Positions 50,804 through 62,019 of a stretch of 64,000 nt of DNA are shown here, one piece after another. This stretch comes from Mytilus edulis (taxonomy: Eukaryota > Mollusca > Bivalvia > Mytilida > Mytilidae). The stretch covers positions 48,878,830 through 48,942,829 of the forward strand of contig NC_092344.1 in NCBI RefSeq assembly GCF_963676685.1. Direction: 5' to 3'. Position numbers and translations under genes: made by a program. Each line of letters begins with the position of its first letter. Positions within the stretch are counted from its first letter, which is position 1. The notes beneath the pieces are model-generated. The model saw nothing but the letters and a program-made list of their open reading frames with translations. It was not told the origin of the DNA and did no database searches.

Positions 50804-52418
50804 TATGTTTGGTTGTCAATTGAAATTTTAAAATAATTGAATATAATATAACGAGTATGGCATAGTAATTTCATTTAGAGTTATAATTACTAGGGCATGG
50901 GAATGAGATGGGACACGATTGAAGATTCTAGGGGGTCAGATATACAACAATTGTGATAAAATTGTCAAAATAAAAGTTCTATCGTTTATCGTGTATCATC
51001 CACTCTGAATGAATATGCCCAGAATATGACCGATGCATAAATATTGTATGCAATCGTGTAATTGCATTCTGTGCGCACAAACTTTGTAAATATATTTCTT
51101 TAGAATTGTATACAAAATCATAGATCATGTTCAAAATCAAACAGTTATTATGCAAATTGGAATTATTTATACAAGTATTGAGACGACGAAGTGTAAGTAA
51201 TAATCTATCATTGTCCTAAATATGAACGGAAAGTGAATACAATCTTTTATGATAAATGTTATGATATATGGTTGCATATATCAAAACTACAATTATAGTA
51301 AAAACACGGAACTTGAAGGAAATTTAAAAACTGAAAGTCCTTTATCAAATGGCTTAATCAAAACATCAAACAAATGGAAATTACTGTATTATTCCTGACT
51401 TGGTACATAACGCGTGTATTGATGTCACGAAAGTTGTATATATCTTTTGTTTCTAAGTTAACGGATAATGATATGGTCTAACAATTGGAATTGTAACGGT
51501 ATCAATGTAACGTATTTGACTTTTTTATTTTTTAAATAAAGCTTGTTTCTCATTGTGAATAAACGTGACATTTAAGTGACTGCTCAGTTTGATTTACTCA
51601 TTCGATCGAGATTCTGGAAAATACTAAAATTTTCAACTTTAATTCAAATTGGTAGACTTTTTGTATTTCACAAAATATACACCAGTAAAGTATGCTCAAT
51701 TCTGAGGACCTTGACAAAATATAACATCTTTAAATACGATAAAAATTATCGGAGTCACTGTTGATTCCAAATAGTTTTCTTATCCTTAAGTTCGTTGATT
51801 AAAATGCATTCAATTAATTTTTAGAACAAAATCTCAATGATATTTTAGAATACAAATTATGTTGATTTATGGAACCCAGTTTGAACTCGGAGTACACAGG
51901 AAGGGGAAAATACCAAACGATTTATCAAAAATCAGACGTCCATGAGGAATTGCATTAACCGTTGATTTATATATCGAGTTTAATTTCGACTACTTTCAGT
52001 TAAAATTGGAGTTGGAGTTAAGGTTAGGGTTATGGTTAAAGTTTGAATTGCAATTCCAATCACTTCGATATAACTTCGAATTTAAGTCAAATTTCAAGTA
52101 CATAAAATGGTGTTGATCTAAATATAAACAATGCAAATCTTCTACATGTTCTATGTTTACAAGCAGTTAATTGCATACCGTACAACAATTCGGAAAAAGA
52201 GGATTAACACCCACTGAAAAATAGATTAATAAAAACTTAAAGAACAATAAAATGTTTACCAAAATTATCGCAAATATGAAAAACAAATGTCTAACAAAAA
52301 CCAGTTTATACTTCTGTACATTTCTTCATTGTTTAGATGTCAAAACTATGTAATTATAAAATTGTAGAAGAAAGTGATTCTTATACAATTTACCGGCAAC
52401 AATTGATTTTTGACACAA
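50804..52418. other. Gene-poor spacer
   Basis: Only short ORFs without domains. A G/T-rich stretch near 52010-52050 contains GGTTAGGGTTATGG but is not a telomeric array. Confidence 0.4.
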
Positions 52419-53055
52419 GGCCCGATCACACTACGATCTCTAAAAAAATTTGACGATGGTAGTGCGATCGTGTAGATCGCAGTAAGGTCGTGGTACGGTC
52501 GTGGTACGTTCGTGGTACGTTCGTGGTGAAGTCTTCACGATCGTGATGAGCGTTGCACACTTTAAACATGTTCAAAACAATATAGGTGCGTCGTGACGAA
52601 ATCAAATCGTAGTAGAAAAGTAGCGAGAGCGCAGTTAGGTCGTGGTAGGATCGCAAAGGTCGCTGTACCATCGTAGAGACAACGTAGCGAAAGCGATTCT
52701 AGTCGGAGAGATTGTGTTACGATCTAACAGCGACGTTACTACGACCTCACTACAACCATCACGTTCTCCGCGTGACCCGACAACGCCTCTACTACGACTT
52801 TCCCACGTTTATAAACCATACTAAATATAGCACGTTCATGCCGTCCTCAACGTTCTAGCCATGCTCAAGCTCATTGTCATTGTCAAATAAATGTATAAAA
52901 GCTCTCCAGGTTTTGTGTGTCTGTATGTACTTTTGACCTCGTGTGCTTTACTTCCAGCATCTTAACCATGCCTGACACATCTGTATCATTCCCACTATTG
53001 TTAAATAAGATATCGTCATTTATTCCTGGATCAGGATTTGTATCAGAGGTCCCTC

Positions 53056-53254
53056 TGTCGAGGATAAATAGAGACAATCATATTACGCGGGATTCATACA
53101 AGTACTTATACGCGTTACCGCTCTCTATATGTAACGTCATGGTTGCTATGTATTAACGTCATTGAATTTCAGCATTAAATCATCCATTTGTATAGACGTC
53201 TTTTTTCTCTATTCATACAACACAACGCAAACTACAATTATACGATCACGAGAT
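53056..53254 (+). repeat. 5' LTR of the BEL/Pao element
   Basis: Starts TGTCGAGGATAAATAG and ends ATACGATCACGAGAT, directly followed by the primer-binding site. Matches 58555-58753. Confidence 0.88.
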
Positions 53255-53271
53255 TGGTGCCGTGACCAGGA
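53255..53271 (+). other. Primer-binding site
   Basis: TGGTGCCGTGACCAGGA begins with TGG, the complement of a tRNA CCA end, immediately after the LTR. The primer tRNA was not identified. Confidence 0.7.
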
Positions 53272-53277
53272 TAAAAG

Positions 53278-54510
53278 ATGGATTCGTCGAGAATCAAGTC
53301 TATTCGAGCTGGAAATAGAGCCGCTGTCACGAAATTCTTCAAGAAACTAGATGAGCTGAACACTCATTCGGAGGTGGATATAGACATTGTAGGTCCAATT
53401 ATTGACGCTATAGAGAAAAAACAAAGTGTAATTCTTAAACTGGATGAACAGATTTTGGAAAATACATCGGATGAAGATAAAGAAGTTGAAATCACATATG
53501 CAGATGAGTATAATTTAGATCTTGAAACGCATTTACGCCGTTATAAGAAATGAGCACAAATAGTTACACGTACATGTACAGAATTATCTCATGAAATATT
53601 CCAAACACACGCCCAGTCATGAACATGCATGAAGTCAATTCCGAAACCCGTCCTGTAATAAACACAGAATTCATCCCAAGATTTTCTTTACAAACTAGTT
53701 CCCTGTCTAGTCAAAATCACCGCTTGCCGAAGCTAACCCTACCTACTTTTTCTGGAGATATTCTTGAGTGGCAATACTTTTGGGAGTCGTTTGAAAACAC
53801 AATTCACAGCAATCATACACTTATTGATGTCTAGAAATTCACGTACCTTCAGTCACTTTTTGATACAAACGCTATGAATGTCATAAATGGTTTAAACTTG
53901 TCAAGCGCAAATTATCACAAAGCCGTGGAGTTATTAGTAAATCGCTTGGGGAAAACACACAAAATTGTGAACGCTTATATGAAAGCTCTTTTAGATTTGC
54001 CAGATACGTACGGTTCCCTGTTAATCCCAGTTATGCTTGGTAAGCTCCCTATTAGTGTAAAAAGTAATATCACAAGAGAAAACGGAAACGACGACTGGAC
54101 CCATGGAAATCTAAGAAAGGCAATACAACGGGAAATATATATTCAAGAAGCCAGCACTAATGGGAGTGAGACTTATGATATACCTACAGCAAGTTTCCAT
54201 GTCGGAATAAAACGTGCATTTATTGCAATAATCAAAATTTCCCTACAGAATGTAAATAGTTCACCGACAGCAAATCAAGAATGGAGATTGTTAAGAAGAG
54301 AAACCTCTGTTTCAATTGTTTGGGTAACCATAACATATCAGAATGTAGGTCGAAAAACACATGCCGTAAATGTCAACGTAAGCATCATACAAGTTTATGC
54401 AATGAATCTTCAATTCAAAAATCACAGAGTCAGAATATTACAAGTTATACAGAAAATGGCACGCCAATCATGCATACATCTGCTAAACAGGAAAATTCTA
54501 CCGTCTTCTT
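53278..54510 (+). pseudogene. BEL/Pao gag region (broken)
   Basis: Begins with MDSSRIKSIRAGNRAAV, an N-terminal gag helix region. It then breaks at a TGA near 53551, resumes around LPKLTLPTFSGDILEWQYFW (the signature of Pao-type gag), breaks again at a TAG at 53833, and continues to about 54200 (AVELLVNRLGKTHKI). A further shift precedes the zinc-knuckle region. The capsid-like module is therefore present but cannot be translated in one piece. Confidence 0.8.
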
Positions 54511-54685
54511 AAAAACGGCAATCGCTCTAATATGGTCACAGAATCAGTGCGCCGACGCTCACATCCTTTTCGACGAAGGAGCGCAACGATCATTTATGAC
54601 GCAGGAAATAGCCGACAAGTTGAACGTCAAGCCAGACGCAAAGGAAAATTTCAACATATCCGCCTTCGGAAATTCTGACACATGA
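54281..54685 (+). pseudogene. BEL/Pao zinc knuckle and protease region
   Basis: CFNCLGNHNISEC and CRKCQRKHHTSLC are two CCHC-like knuckles that would bind RNA. Next comes ILFDEGAQRSFMTQEIADKL, the aspartic-protease-like motif of this clade. The frame stops at 54683, before the reverse transcriptase. Confidence 0.8.
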
Positions 54686-54741
54686 ATAAAGCCACAGTGT
54701 ATTTAGAAGCAGACTGAGGAGAGAAAATACCTTTACATGTA

Positions 54742-56376
54742 TTGATTGTACCTACCATAGCAGCGCCGATTCAGAATAATCGCAGGTACATTTCGCAGCA
54801 ACTACATTATTTGAAAGGACTTAAACTAGCCCACCCGTTATCAGAGGATAATAGCTTTGAAATTTCTTTAATCATTGGAGCAGACCACTACTGGGATGTA
54901 GACAAGGATTATATCGTTAGAGGCGACGGACCGACAGCGATGAGCTCCAAAATAGGATATTTGTTATCTGGACCACTTACATGTACAAGAGGACAACGCA
55001 ATTCACATATGATGCACATATTATCTAGTCACACAAAAGAGGACTTTGATATTGAGAGATTTTGGAAATTGGAGTCACTTGGTATACAAGAAAACGACAA
55101 ACTTAACACGGAAAAACAGAACATCAAAGAATTTTCATCAACATCGATAACATATGAGGATGGAAAGTACGTTGCAAAACTTCCTTGGATTGAAAAATGA
55201 CCTGAATTACCGACAAACGAAATGATTACAAGAGCAAGGACCCATAGAGTCGTTAACCACTTAAACCAGGAACCAAACTTATTCAAAATATATGGCGACA
55301 TAATTAAAGAGCAGGAGAAACGTGGTTTCATCGAAAAGATAGGGGAGAATGAGGACGAGCCACAGCGCATACACTACATACCGCATCACCCCGTCAAGAA
55401 AGATTCTACAACTACTCCGATTATAATTGTGTATGATTGCAGTTGTAAAGAGAACGCAAAAAGTCCGAGTTTAAATGACTGTCTTCATTCATATCCGCCA
55501 ATTACAAATGATATAACAGAGCTACTTACCAGATTTCGTGCTCAGAAGTTTTCAGTGACAACAGATATCGAAAAGGCATTTCTGCAAGTTGGACTTCATA
55601 AATCTGACCGTGATGTAACTCGCTTCTTTTGGTTAAGTGACCCAACAGATTCAACCAGTCCGTTTACAACTTATCGTTTCAAGTCAGTCTTAATCGGAGC
55701 TACATGCTCACCATTTATACTGAATGCAACTTTATTAAAACTCTTTGAAGATAATCCTAGTCCAACAGCTTCAAGAATTACACAAGATTTGTACGTAGAC
55801 AATGTTTTAACTAGTTTTACTGATGAAGACGACTTAATGCAATTTTACCGTGATTCCAGGTGTTTATTACAGAAAGGAGGCTTTAACCTCAGATCATGGA
55901 ACTCTTATTCTAACAGACTACGAGAACTTGCTGAAACAGAAAACGTACTAGATTCCAGTAACGAGGCCAACATACTTGGAATGCGCTGGAACGTTGCGGA
56001 CGACAAACTTTTATTTGCAGAAGTAGACACAGATTCAACCATGTTAGATGTAACCAAAAGAGAATTATTACGACAGTCGTCTAAAATCTTTGATCCGCTT
56101 GGCATACTTAGTCCCGTGACAGTGAAAGCTAAGATACTAATGCAGTCACTATGGAAACGTAATTTTGGATGTGAAGAACGCTTACCTGAAGATGTAACTA
56201 CGCAATGGACTACTTTATCTACAGATCTTAAAGATACAAAATCAGTTGAACTTTCCAGACTACTTAACAATGATGGATTATCGCACAAACAGCTAGAATA
56301 CACATTTTTACCGATGCTAGCAAACAAGCTTATGGAGTATGCGCCTAAATTGTATAAGGAAAACAGTCGCAATTAG
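54742..56376 (+). pseudogene. BEL/Pao reverse transcriptase region
   Basis: Two frames separated by a TGA at 55198. The first contains VRGDGPTAMSSKIGYLLSGP, linking protease and RT. The second has FSVTTDIEKAFLQVGL (motif A, first Asp) and DLYVDNVLTSF at the motif C position, where the second of the usual paired aspartates is Asn. The part after about 56300 shifts out of the RNase H frame. Whether YVDN is a mutation or normal for this subfamily cannot be decided here. Confidence 0.83.
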
Positions 56377-56378
56377 TT

Positions 56379-57941
56379 ATGGCTAAAAACAGAGTTGCAC
56401 CGCTTAAAGTAATTACTTTGCCGCGATTGGAGTTAATAGGCGCCGTAGTTGGAGCGAAATTAGCTAAACATGTGTCAATTATTTTAGGAATTACAGAAAT
56501 TACATTTTGGTGTGATAGCCAAATCGTTCTGAGTTGGTTGTATTCGTCGAAAATACAAAAACCATTTATAGCTAATTATAATAGAATTACAGAAATCCGA
56601 CAACTTGTGGAAAATAAAACTTGGAGGTATTGTCCAACTGACTGTAACCCCGCCGACTATCTTACCCGCGGCATGTCTTCATCTAAGTTTTTGAATAATG
56701 ATACTAGGTTCAACGGACCGAAATGGCTTGCACATGAAGAACAGTGGCCGCATTGGGATCGAAATTCCGTTGTTATGACAACAATTACAGACAAGGAAAG
56801 TAAAGACATAGACCGGCAAATTCAACAAAATGATGATAGATTCACAGTTGTAAATGAAGTCATCAATATAGAGAAGTTCAGCAGTTTTCCGAAACTGCTT
56901 CGTATAATGTCTTACGTATTGCGCTTTATACCGAATTGCAGAACACTTTCACAAAACAGGAAACACCAACATTTAGAGGTAGACGAGATTCAAAATGCTT
57001 CACTCGTGTTGATACGGAATGTACAGCAAACTATTTTTATGAATGCAATCCGCAATATTGTTTCAAAGGATACTAATGGACTACCTATTGTACGTCAGTT
57101 ACGGTTATTTATCGACGAAAAAGGACTACTACGTTCCGGTGGAAGAATTAACGATGCGCTTGTTAGCAAAACAGTGAAATACCCTTATTTACTTCCGACA
57201 AAACACCCATTGACAACATTAGTTATTTTGGACGCACACAAACTACAAAATCACAGTGGAATAAATGGGACAATTACTTTAATTCAACAGACATATTGGA
57301 TACCGAAAATCCGACAGAGAGTGAAAAACGCATTACGGAATTGTATTCCCTGTAGAAAGATAATTAGTCGACCGTATGTGGCGCCTGACCCACCACCGCT
57401 ACCAAAGGATCGTCTTGGAGAAGACCCGCCATTCAGCTTCGCGGGAGTTGATTTTACAGGAGCGTTACATGTACGACAAAATAGTAACAAGGAAACAAAA
57501 GCGTTCATATGTCTATTTGCGTGTGCTTCAACCAGAGCTGTTCACATTGAGCTAGTTCAGGATTTAACGACACATTCATTTTTATTAGCTTTTCGCAGAT
57601 TTGTTAGCCGTCGATCTTTACCGAAAATTATGATATCTGTCAATGCTTCTACGTATAAAATATTCAAATCAGAAACTATGCACGGAAAACTTAGTGAATT
57701 TGGAACAGTGTCGAAGTTTATACCCAGCAGGGCTTCTTGGTACGGAGGCTGGTGGGAGCGACTTATTGGACTCACGAAAACTTCGCTCAAGAAAACTTTA
57801 GGACGTGCCTGTATCGACTTAAATATGCTACACACCGTTATTACAGAAATCGAGTGCACACTGAATGACCGACCGTTCTCTGCTGATGAAAAGGATCCAG
57901 AACCACTTACGACGTCTCATCTTTTGTATGGCAGAAGGTGA
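56379..57941 (+). pseudogene. BEL/Pao RNase H and integrase region
   Basis: LPRLELIGAVVGAKLAK and WCDSQIVLSWL are the RNase-H-like part. The H...H...C...C zinc domain is LQNHSGINGT with CIPCRKI. The integrase core starts FAGVDFTGALHV (first Asp). The segment PKIMISVNASTY has Val where the second catalytic Asp is expected. Glu is in WYGGWWERLIG. An in-frame TGA at 57939 ends the frame early. Confidence 0.85.
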
Positions 57942-58385
57942 AAGACACTTCCGTATCCTTCAATTGACAAAAGCGAAATCAAAGACACTAGAAAAACACT
58001 AACTTGCGCTCATGCGCTAAAACGTAAGAAACAACAACAAGATTTACTACAACACTTTCGGACGAGATGGAAGAAGGAGTACCTTACATCACTACGGGAA
58101 TTCCACAGAGCCAGTGGCAATAATTTACTAATAAGGATAAAGACCGGGGACATAGTACAGATTCATGATGACTCGCCTAGATCTGTATGGAACATTGGTA
58201 TCATCGAGGACCTTGTGCGTGGTGGGGATGGTTTGGTGAGATCAGCAATAGTGCGTACAAAATTTGGACTTACGAATAGACCAATCGCCAAACTCTACCC
58301 ACTAGAGATAAATTCAAATGACAATGATGAATCGCAAATACTTAGAAGAAGTGTTCGTTTACAAAACCGCAATCAGATACTGTAA
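57942..58385 (+). pseudogene. BEL/Pao C-terminal domain after premature stop
   Basis: The same frame stays open after the TGA: HFRTRWKKEYLTSLREFHR, then GDIVQIHDD and GLTNRPIAKLYPLE. This is the C-terminal domain that follows the integrase in BEL/Pao elements. It ends at TAA 58383-58385. Confidence 0.75.
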
Positions 58386-58554
58386 TTATAATTGAGAACA
58401 ATTTTCAATCGCAACTTGATTCAGAGATAGTTTTAAATGTGATTTATAGACTTTAAAGTTTCAAATATTTCATTTCTTTTCATTTTATAGATAAATTTCG
58501 TAATTTAGATGAATTGCTCATTGAGACTTTAATCACAACTCGCTGCCCCGAGTA

Positions 58555-58753
58555 TGTCGAGGATAAATAGAGACAATCACATTACGCGGGATTCATACAT
58601 GTACTTATACGCGTTACCGCTCTCTATATGTAACGTCATAGTTTCTATGTATTAATGTAATTGTATTCCAGCATTAAATCATCCATTTGTATAGACGCCT
58701 TTTTTCTCTATTCATACAACACAACGCAAACTACAATTATACGATCACGAGAT
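58555..58753 (+). repeat. 3' LTR of the BEL/Pao element
   Basis: Collinear with 53056-53254 with about nine single-base differences. Followed by CCTCT, the target duplication. Confidence 0.88.
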
Positions 58754-59286
58754 CCTCTGACGCTACCTCTACCCCTACCACAACGGCCAAGAGTTCTGTT
58801 AGATTTTGGTGGCATGCCTGTGTCGTATTCGAGAATTTTACACAGTATTGAAAATTAGAAGGAATGGAACAGTATTTAAATGGACAGTTCTCGTAGGAAC
58901 ATGATGTTGATGACGATATTGCTGAAAGCGTAGTCGGATCGCAATATGAACGTGGTAAGGTCGAAGTATGATCGTGGTAAAAGCGTTCTATAATCGCAGA
59001 AAATGCGTGAACAGATCGTTTTGCAATCGGATAAATCGTGGTATGGTCGTAGTGAGAACGTAATGAGCGTAGTAAGATCGTAATAATTGTAACGGGGTCG
59101 CCGAATAAGTATGGTGAAAACGTGGTATAATCGTAGTGGAATCGTTGTAGAAGCGTATAAATAAGGTTGTAGCTGCATCGTGAAGACAACGAAAATCTAC
59201 ATTTTCATTCCGCTTACCACGATCTGAAATTATTTTAGATCGCGGTAAGCATGGTGCGATCGTGGTCTAGTGTAACTGGGTAATAG

Positions 59287-62019
59287 CCTATAAATCGTAG
59301 ATAGTTAATTAAAACAATTGATCAACTATCTAGTCAGGGTGCTTTGTTTACTGATTATTTTTTTTACAGAGAAGGGAAAATTTTGTTGCAGTGGACTCTT
59401 TAATTGCATCTTATTATTAATTCATCCATTCAGATGTTTAATTATTATTATTTTTTTAAAGACTTCGCGTTCTTTATGGAAATAGTACACAAAAGTAATA
59501 AAACGACAGAAAACAATTTCGGTATTTTTACCAAAGATCCACTGGATTAGCTCTAGTAGCTCACATCTTTTCATCAATATTTCTTTTCATACTTTTAACA
59601 AAATTAGTGTATTTCCAACATATTTGGGTCAGCTCAAACACTGTATGTAGTATAGTTAAATACTGAAATTAACTGAAAGCATTCTCGAAGTTTTCGCCAC
59701 AAATTAAACAAATTAAACAAAGTCATCGCTCGGATTATTCAAATCATATACTCATTAATTTTGTATCCTTGATCTTTCAAAACCGTGTATCTTGAGTATC
59801 AAAAATAAAGAAGGAACAAAAGTGTATACGTCAATGAAACAGCGACCCAACTTAAAACTCTAATGAATGGTCCAAATAATGATACAGACTAAAAAGCTAT
59901 GTGTTTAATTAATTGAAAATGTGTTCAGGGATCCATCATTGCTTTTTAACCGACAAATATAGAAACTGCAAGGTCTTACATACAACATCTTTATTTGAGT
60001 GTGTACAAAAACAAATCATGCTAACTTTGTTTTCGGGGAACATGAAATCAGCTTTAATAACTCCCTAAAAAATAACCATAGTTACAACTAGCCAATCAAA
60101 TTCTTGTTAAGTTAATAAAAGGATAAATAAAGAAACCGCTTTACTAGTTTGTTATACTTTATTTTCTTTAGATTGTAGAGGATGCATGGTTTATCAAGAA
60201 AACAAACACATTTTGTGCATGAAATGCGCTACACAAAATATCAACATAAAGAATATGGTTAGTACAAATGAGTCTTTTGTAGACGAAACGCGCCTTTGGT
60301 GCAACTACAAAATGGCAATACTCCTATCTTTGATGAGTTTATTTGTTTTTTAGTATATTATCATTGAAACCCATTTAATATAATATTGATCGAAGTTATA
60401 TTGCAAAGCCAAGTCAGAAAACATAAATCATTTTGAATAAACAATATGAACTTTTGTACTGTCTACAAAATTAAACGGAAATAAATAATCAATGTTCTAA
60501 TACCAGATTATGTTTTTCTGTGAATGAATAAAATTATAAAAGTTGATTACCTTATCAAAATACTACATATTTCATATTTTTGCATCACAGTAGTGTATCA
60601 AATAAAAGGAAATATGAAGATATTTCATTCAAATGTACTAAATCGAGATATCCTGTGAACACTACTCCTATTAAATTTCAATAATGAACCTACTAGGTTG
60701 AAGCTACTATACATTAGGTTCGATAATAGTCGTTTTACTATGTTCATTTTTTTTACAGAAAAATGTCACTTGATAACGTCAGCAATGTATATATAGAGTT
60801 CGGAACAGTTCAACAATATCTGCATAACACATTACCGTCTGAAAGATAGTTCTTAATTTTGATTTTTCCTTACGGGAAAAGTCAAACTAGTCTTGTGTCA
60901 TAAAATTTGGTTAATTTTCTTGTGTCAATATCCATACAAAAGCATAAAATAATGGCGCGTAATACGATGTTAAATATACAAATCGACACAACAGCTTTCC
61001 TGGTACTCTCCTATAGGTTCTCAAACGAAACTAATTGATAAAAAAAAAAAGAATTTAAGGAAACAAAATATAACATGACATAAACCAATGACAATCCCTT
61101 AACTGCAGTTTCCTTGTCTTGGGACAGGCGTCACCCCTCTCCTAACCTGAAATTGTGTTGTAACAGAAAAAACTTCAGGAAAAACTAAAATAAACAGTAA
61201 CTCATCAGATCGAAACAAGACATCTTACAAAATCTGACCCGACGTGGCAAAGTATTTATACATCCTAACAAAGAAAACAAACACAAAGTGCATATCTTAG
61301 AATTATCTCAGTTACTATCTGGTAGTTCAATCCAATAACAACTAAAAATTATGTATCTAAGACTATAATATCAATCAGTAAAAATCCAACATCAAATAGG
61401 TTAAGTTTAAAACTCAGAGAAAAAACACAACCTTGTTCAAAGCCAGTCTATAGATCTCGTCAGATTGTACAATGTAGTACCGTGAATGTGCATGCATGTA
61501 TGTGTATAAAATTATATGTTGGTTTTATTTAACTGATATCGAAATCAATATTAACAAAATAAAAAAAAATACAATATCCAAAGATCTTATGGCAGTGTTG
61601 AATTGGTAAGATATATGTTTGCTTGTATATTTTCTTCCATTTTAAAAATATTTGTACATAAATATTATTGTGTACTATATTTATATTCCCGATCATTTTT
61701 GATTCTACATATGCCTACTTTAATTAATATCAGGTAACTCGACGACTGCATTGTCAACTAGTATTATTATTCTAACAGGAAGATGAAATTGCACAATTGT
61801 TTAAAAAGTGGGAAAAAAACAAGTGATAATAATTGCTCGAAAGTAGCGTCAATCTTATGCTTTATTGAGCAGCACAATAAATTCTTCTTATATACCAAAA
61901 TACAGTTTTGTTCCTTTTGCAGCCCTATTAAAATCTCATGCAGCTGTTCTGCTAGGCATCAGTCTTGATAAACTACTGAAAGATCATTCTGTTTTATATC
62001 TGCAGTAAAACAGTTGAAG
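59287..62019. other. Gene-poor spacer
   Basis: Contains the decayed hammerhead at 60262-60312. 61040-61335 has words such as CTTGTCTTGGGACAGGC and GTAGTTCAATCCAATAACAA that I associate with a common mussel repeat. No gene is supported. The ORF 61783-61968 has no domain. Confidence 0.4.
60262..60312 (+). ncRNA. Decayed hammerhead ribozyme motif
   Basis: ATGAGTCTTTTGTAGACGAA and ACGCGC are kept, but U4 and G5 of the CTGATGA box are changed (CAAATGA) and stem III is broken. The following CTATCTTTGATGAGTTTATT resembles the terminal repeat of 47982-48278. Confidence 0.5.

Larger units (their letters stand above)
53056..58753 (+). mobile_element. BEL/Pao LTR retrotransposon (degenerate, full-length structure)
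   Basis: Order: 5' LTR 53056-53254, primer-binding site, gag, protease, reverse transcriptase, RNase H, integrase, C-terminal domain, 3' LTR 58555-58753. A 4-bp (possibly 5-bp) duplication, CCTC(T), flanks it at 53052 and 58754. The two 199-bp LTRs differ at about nine positions by eye (roughly 4-5 percent), so the insertion is not recent. The internal genes carry several stops and frameshifts and two altered catalytic residues, so the copy is non-autonomous. Confidence 0.9.
52419..59286. mobile_element. Older element with GATCGTGGTA-like subrepeats, split by the BEL/Pao insertion
   Basis: Left part 52419-53055 and right part 58758-59286 are both packed with degenerate words of the form GATCGTGGTA / GGTCGTAGTA. 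The ends are loosely inverted: CCCGATCACACTACGATC at the left, and CCCAGTTACACTAGACCACG read in reverse from the right. Without the retrotransposon the element would be about 1.15 kb. No transposase is visible. The exact termini and TSD are not certain. Confidence 0.5.

Noticed and set aside
52005-52050. Telomere-like repeat
   Set aside because: Only one or two imperfect TTAGGG words in a G/T-rich stretch; no array.
53278-58385. Active retrotransposon or host gag-pol gene
   Set aside because: Several stops, frame changes, and altered catalytic residues.
58737-59189. 150-codon minus-strand ORF rich in Tyr/Asp/His
   Set aside because: Produced by the GATCGTGGTA-like decamer array; low complexity with no domain.
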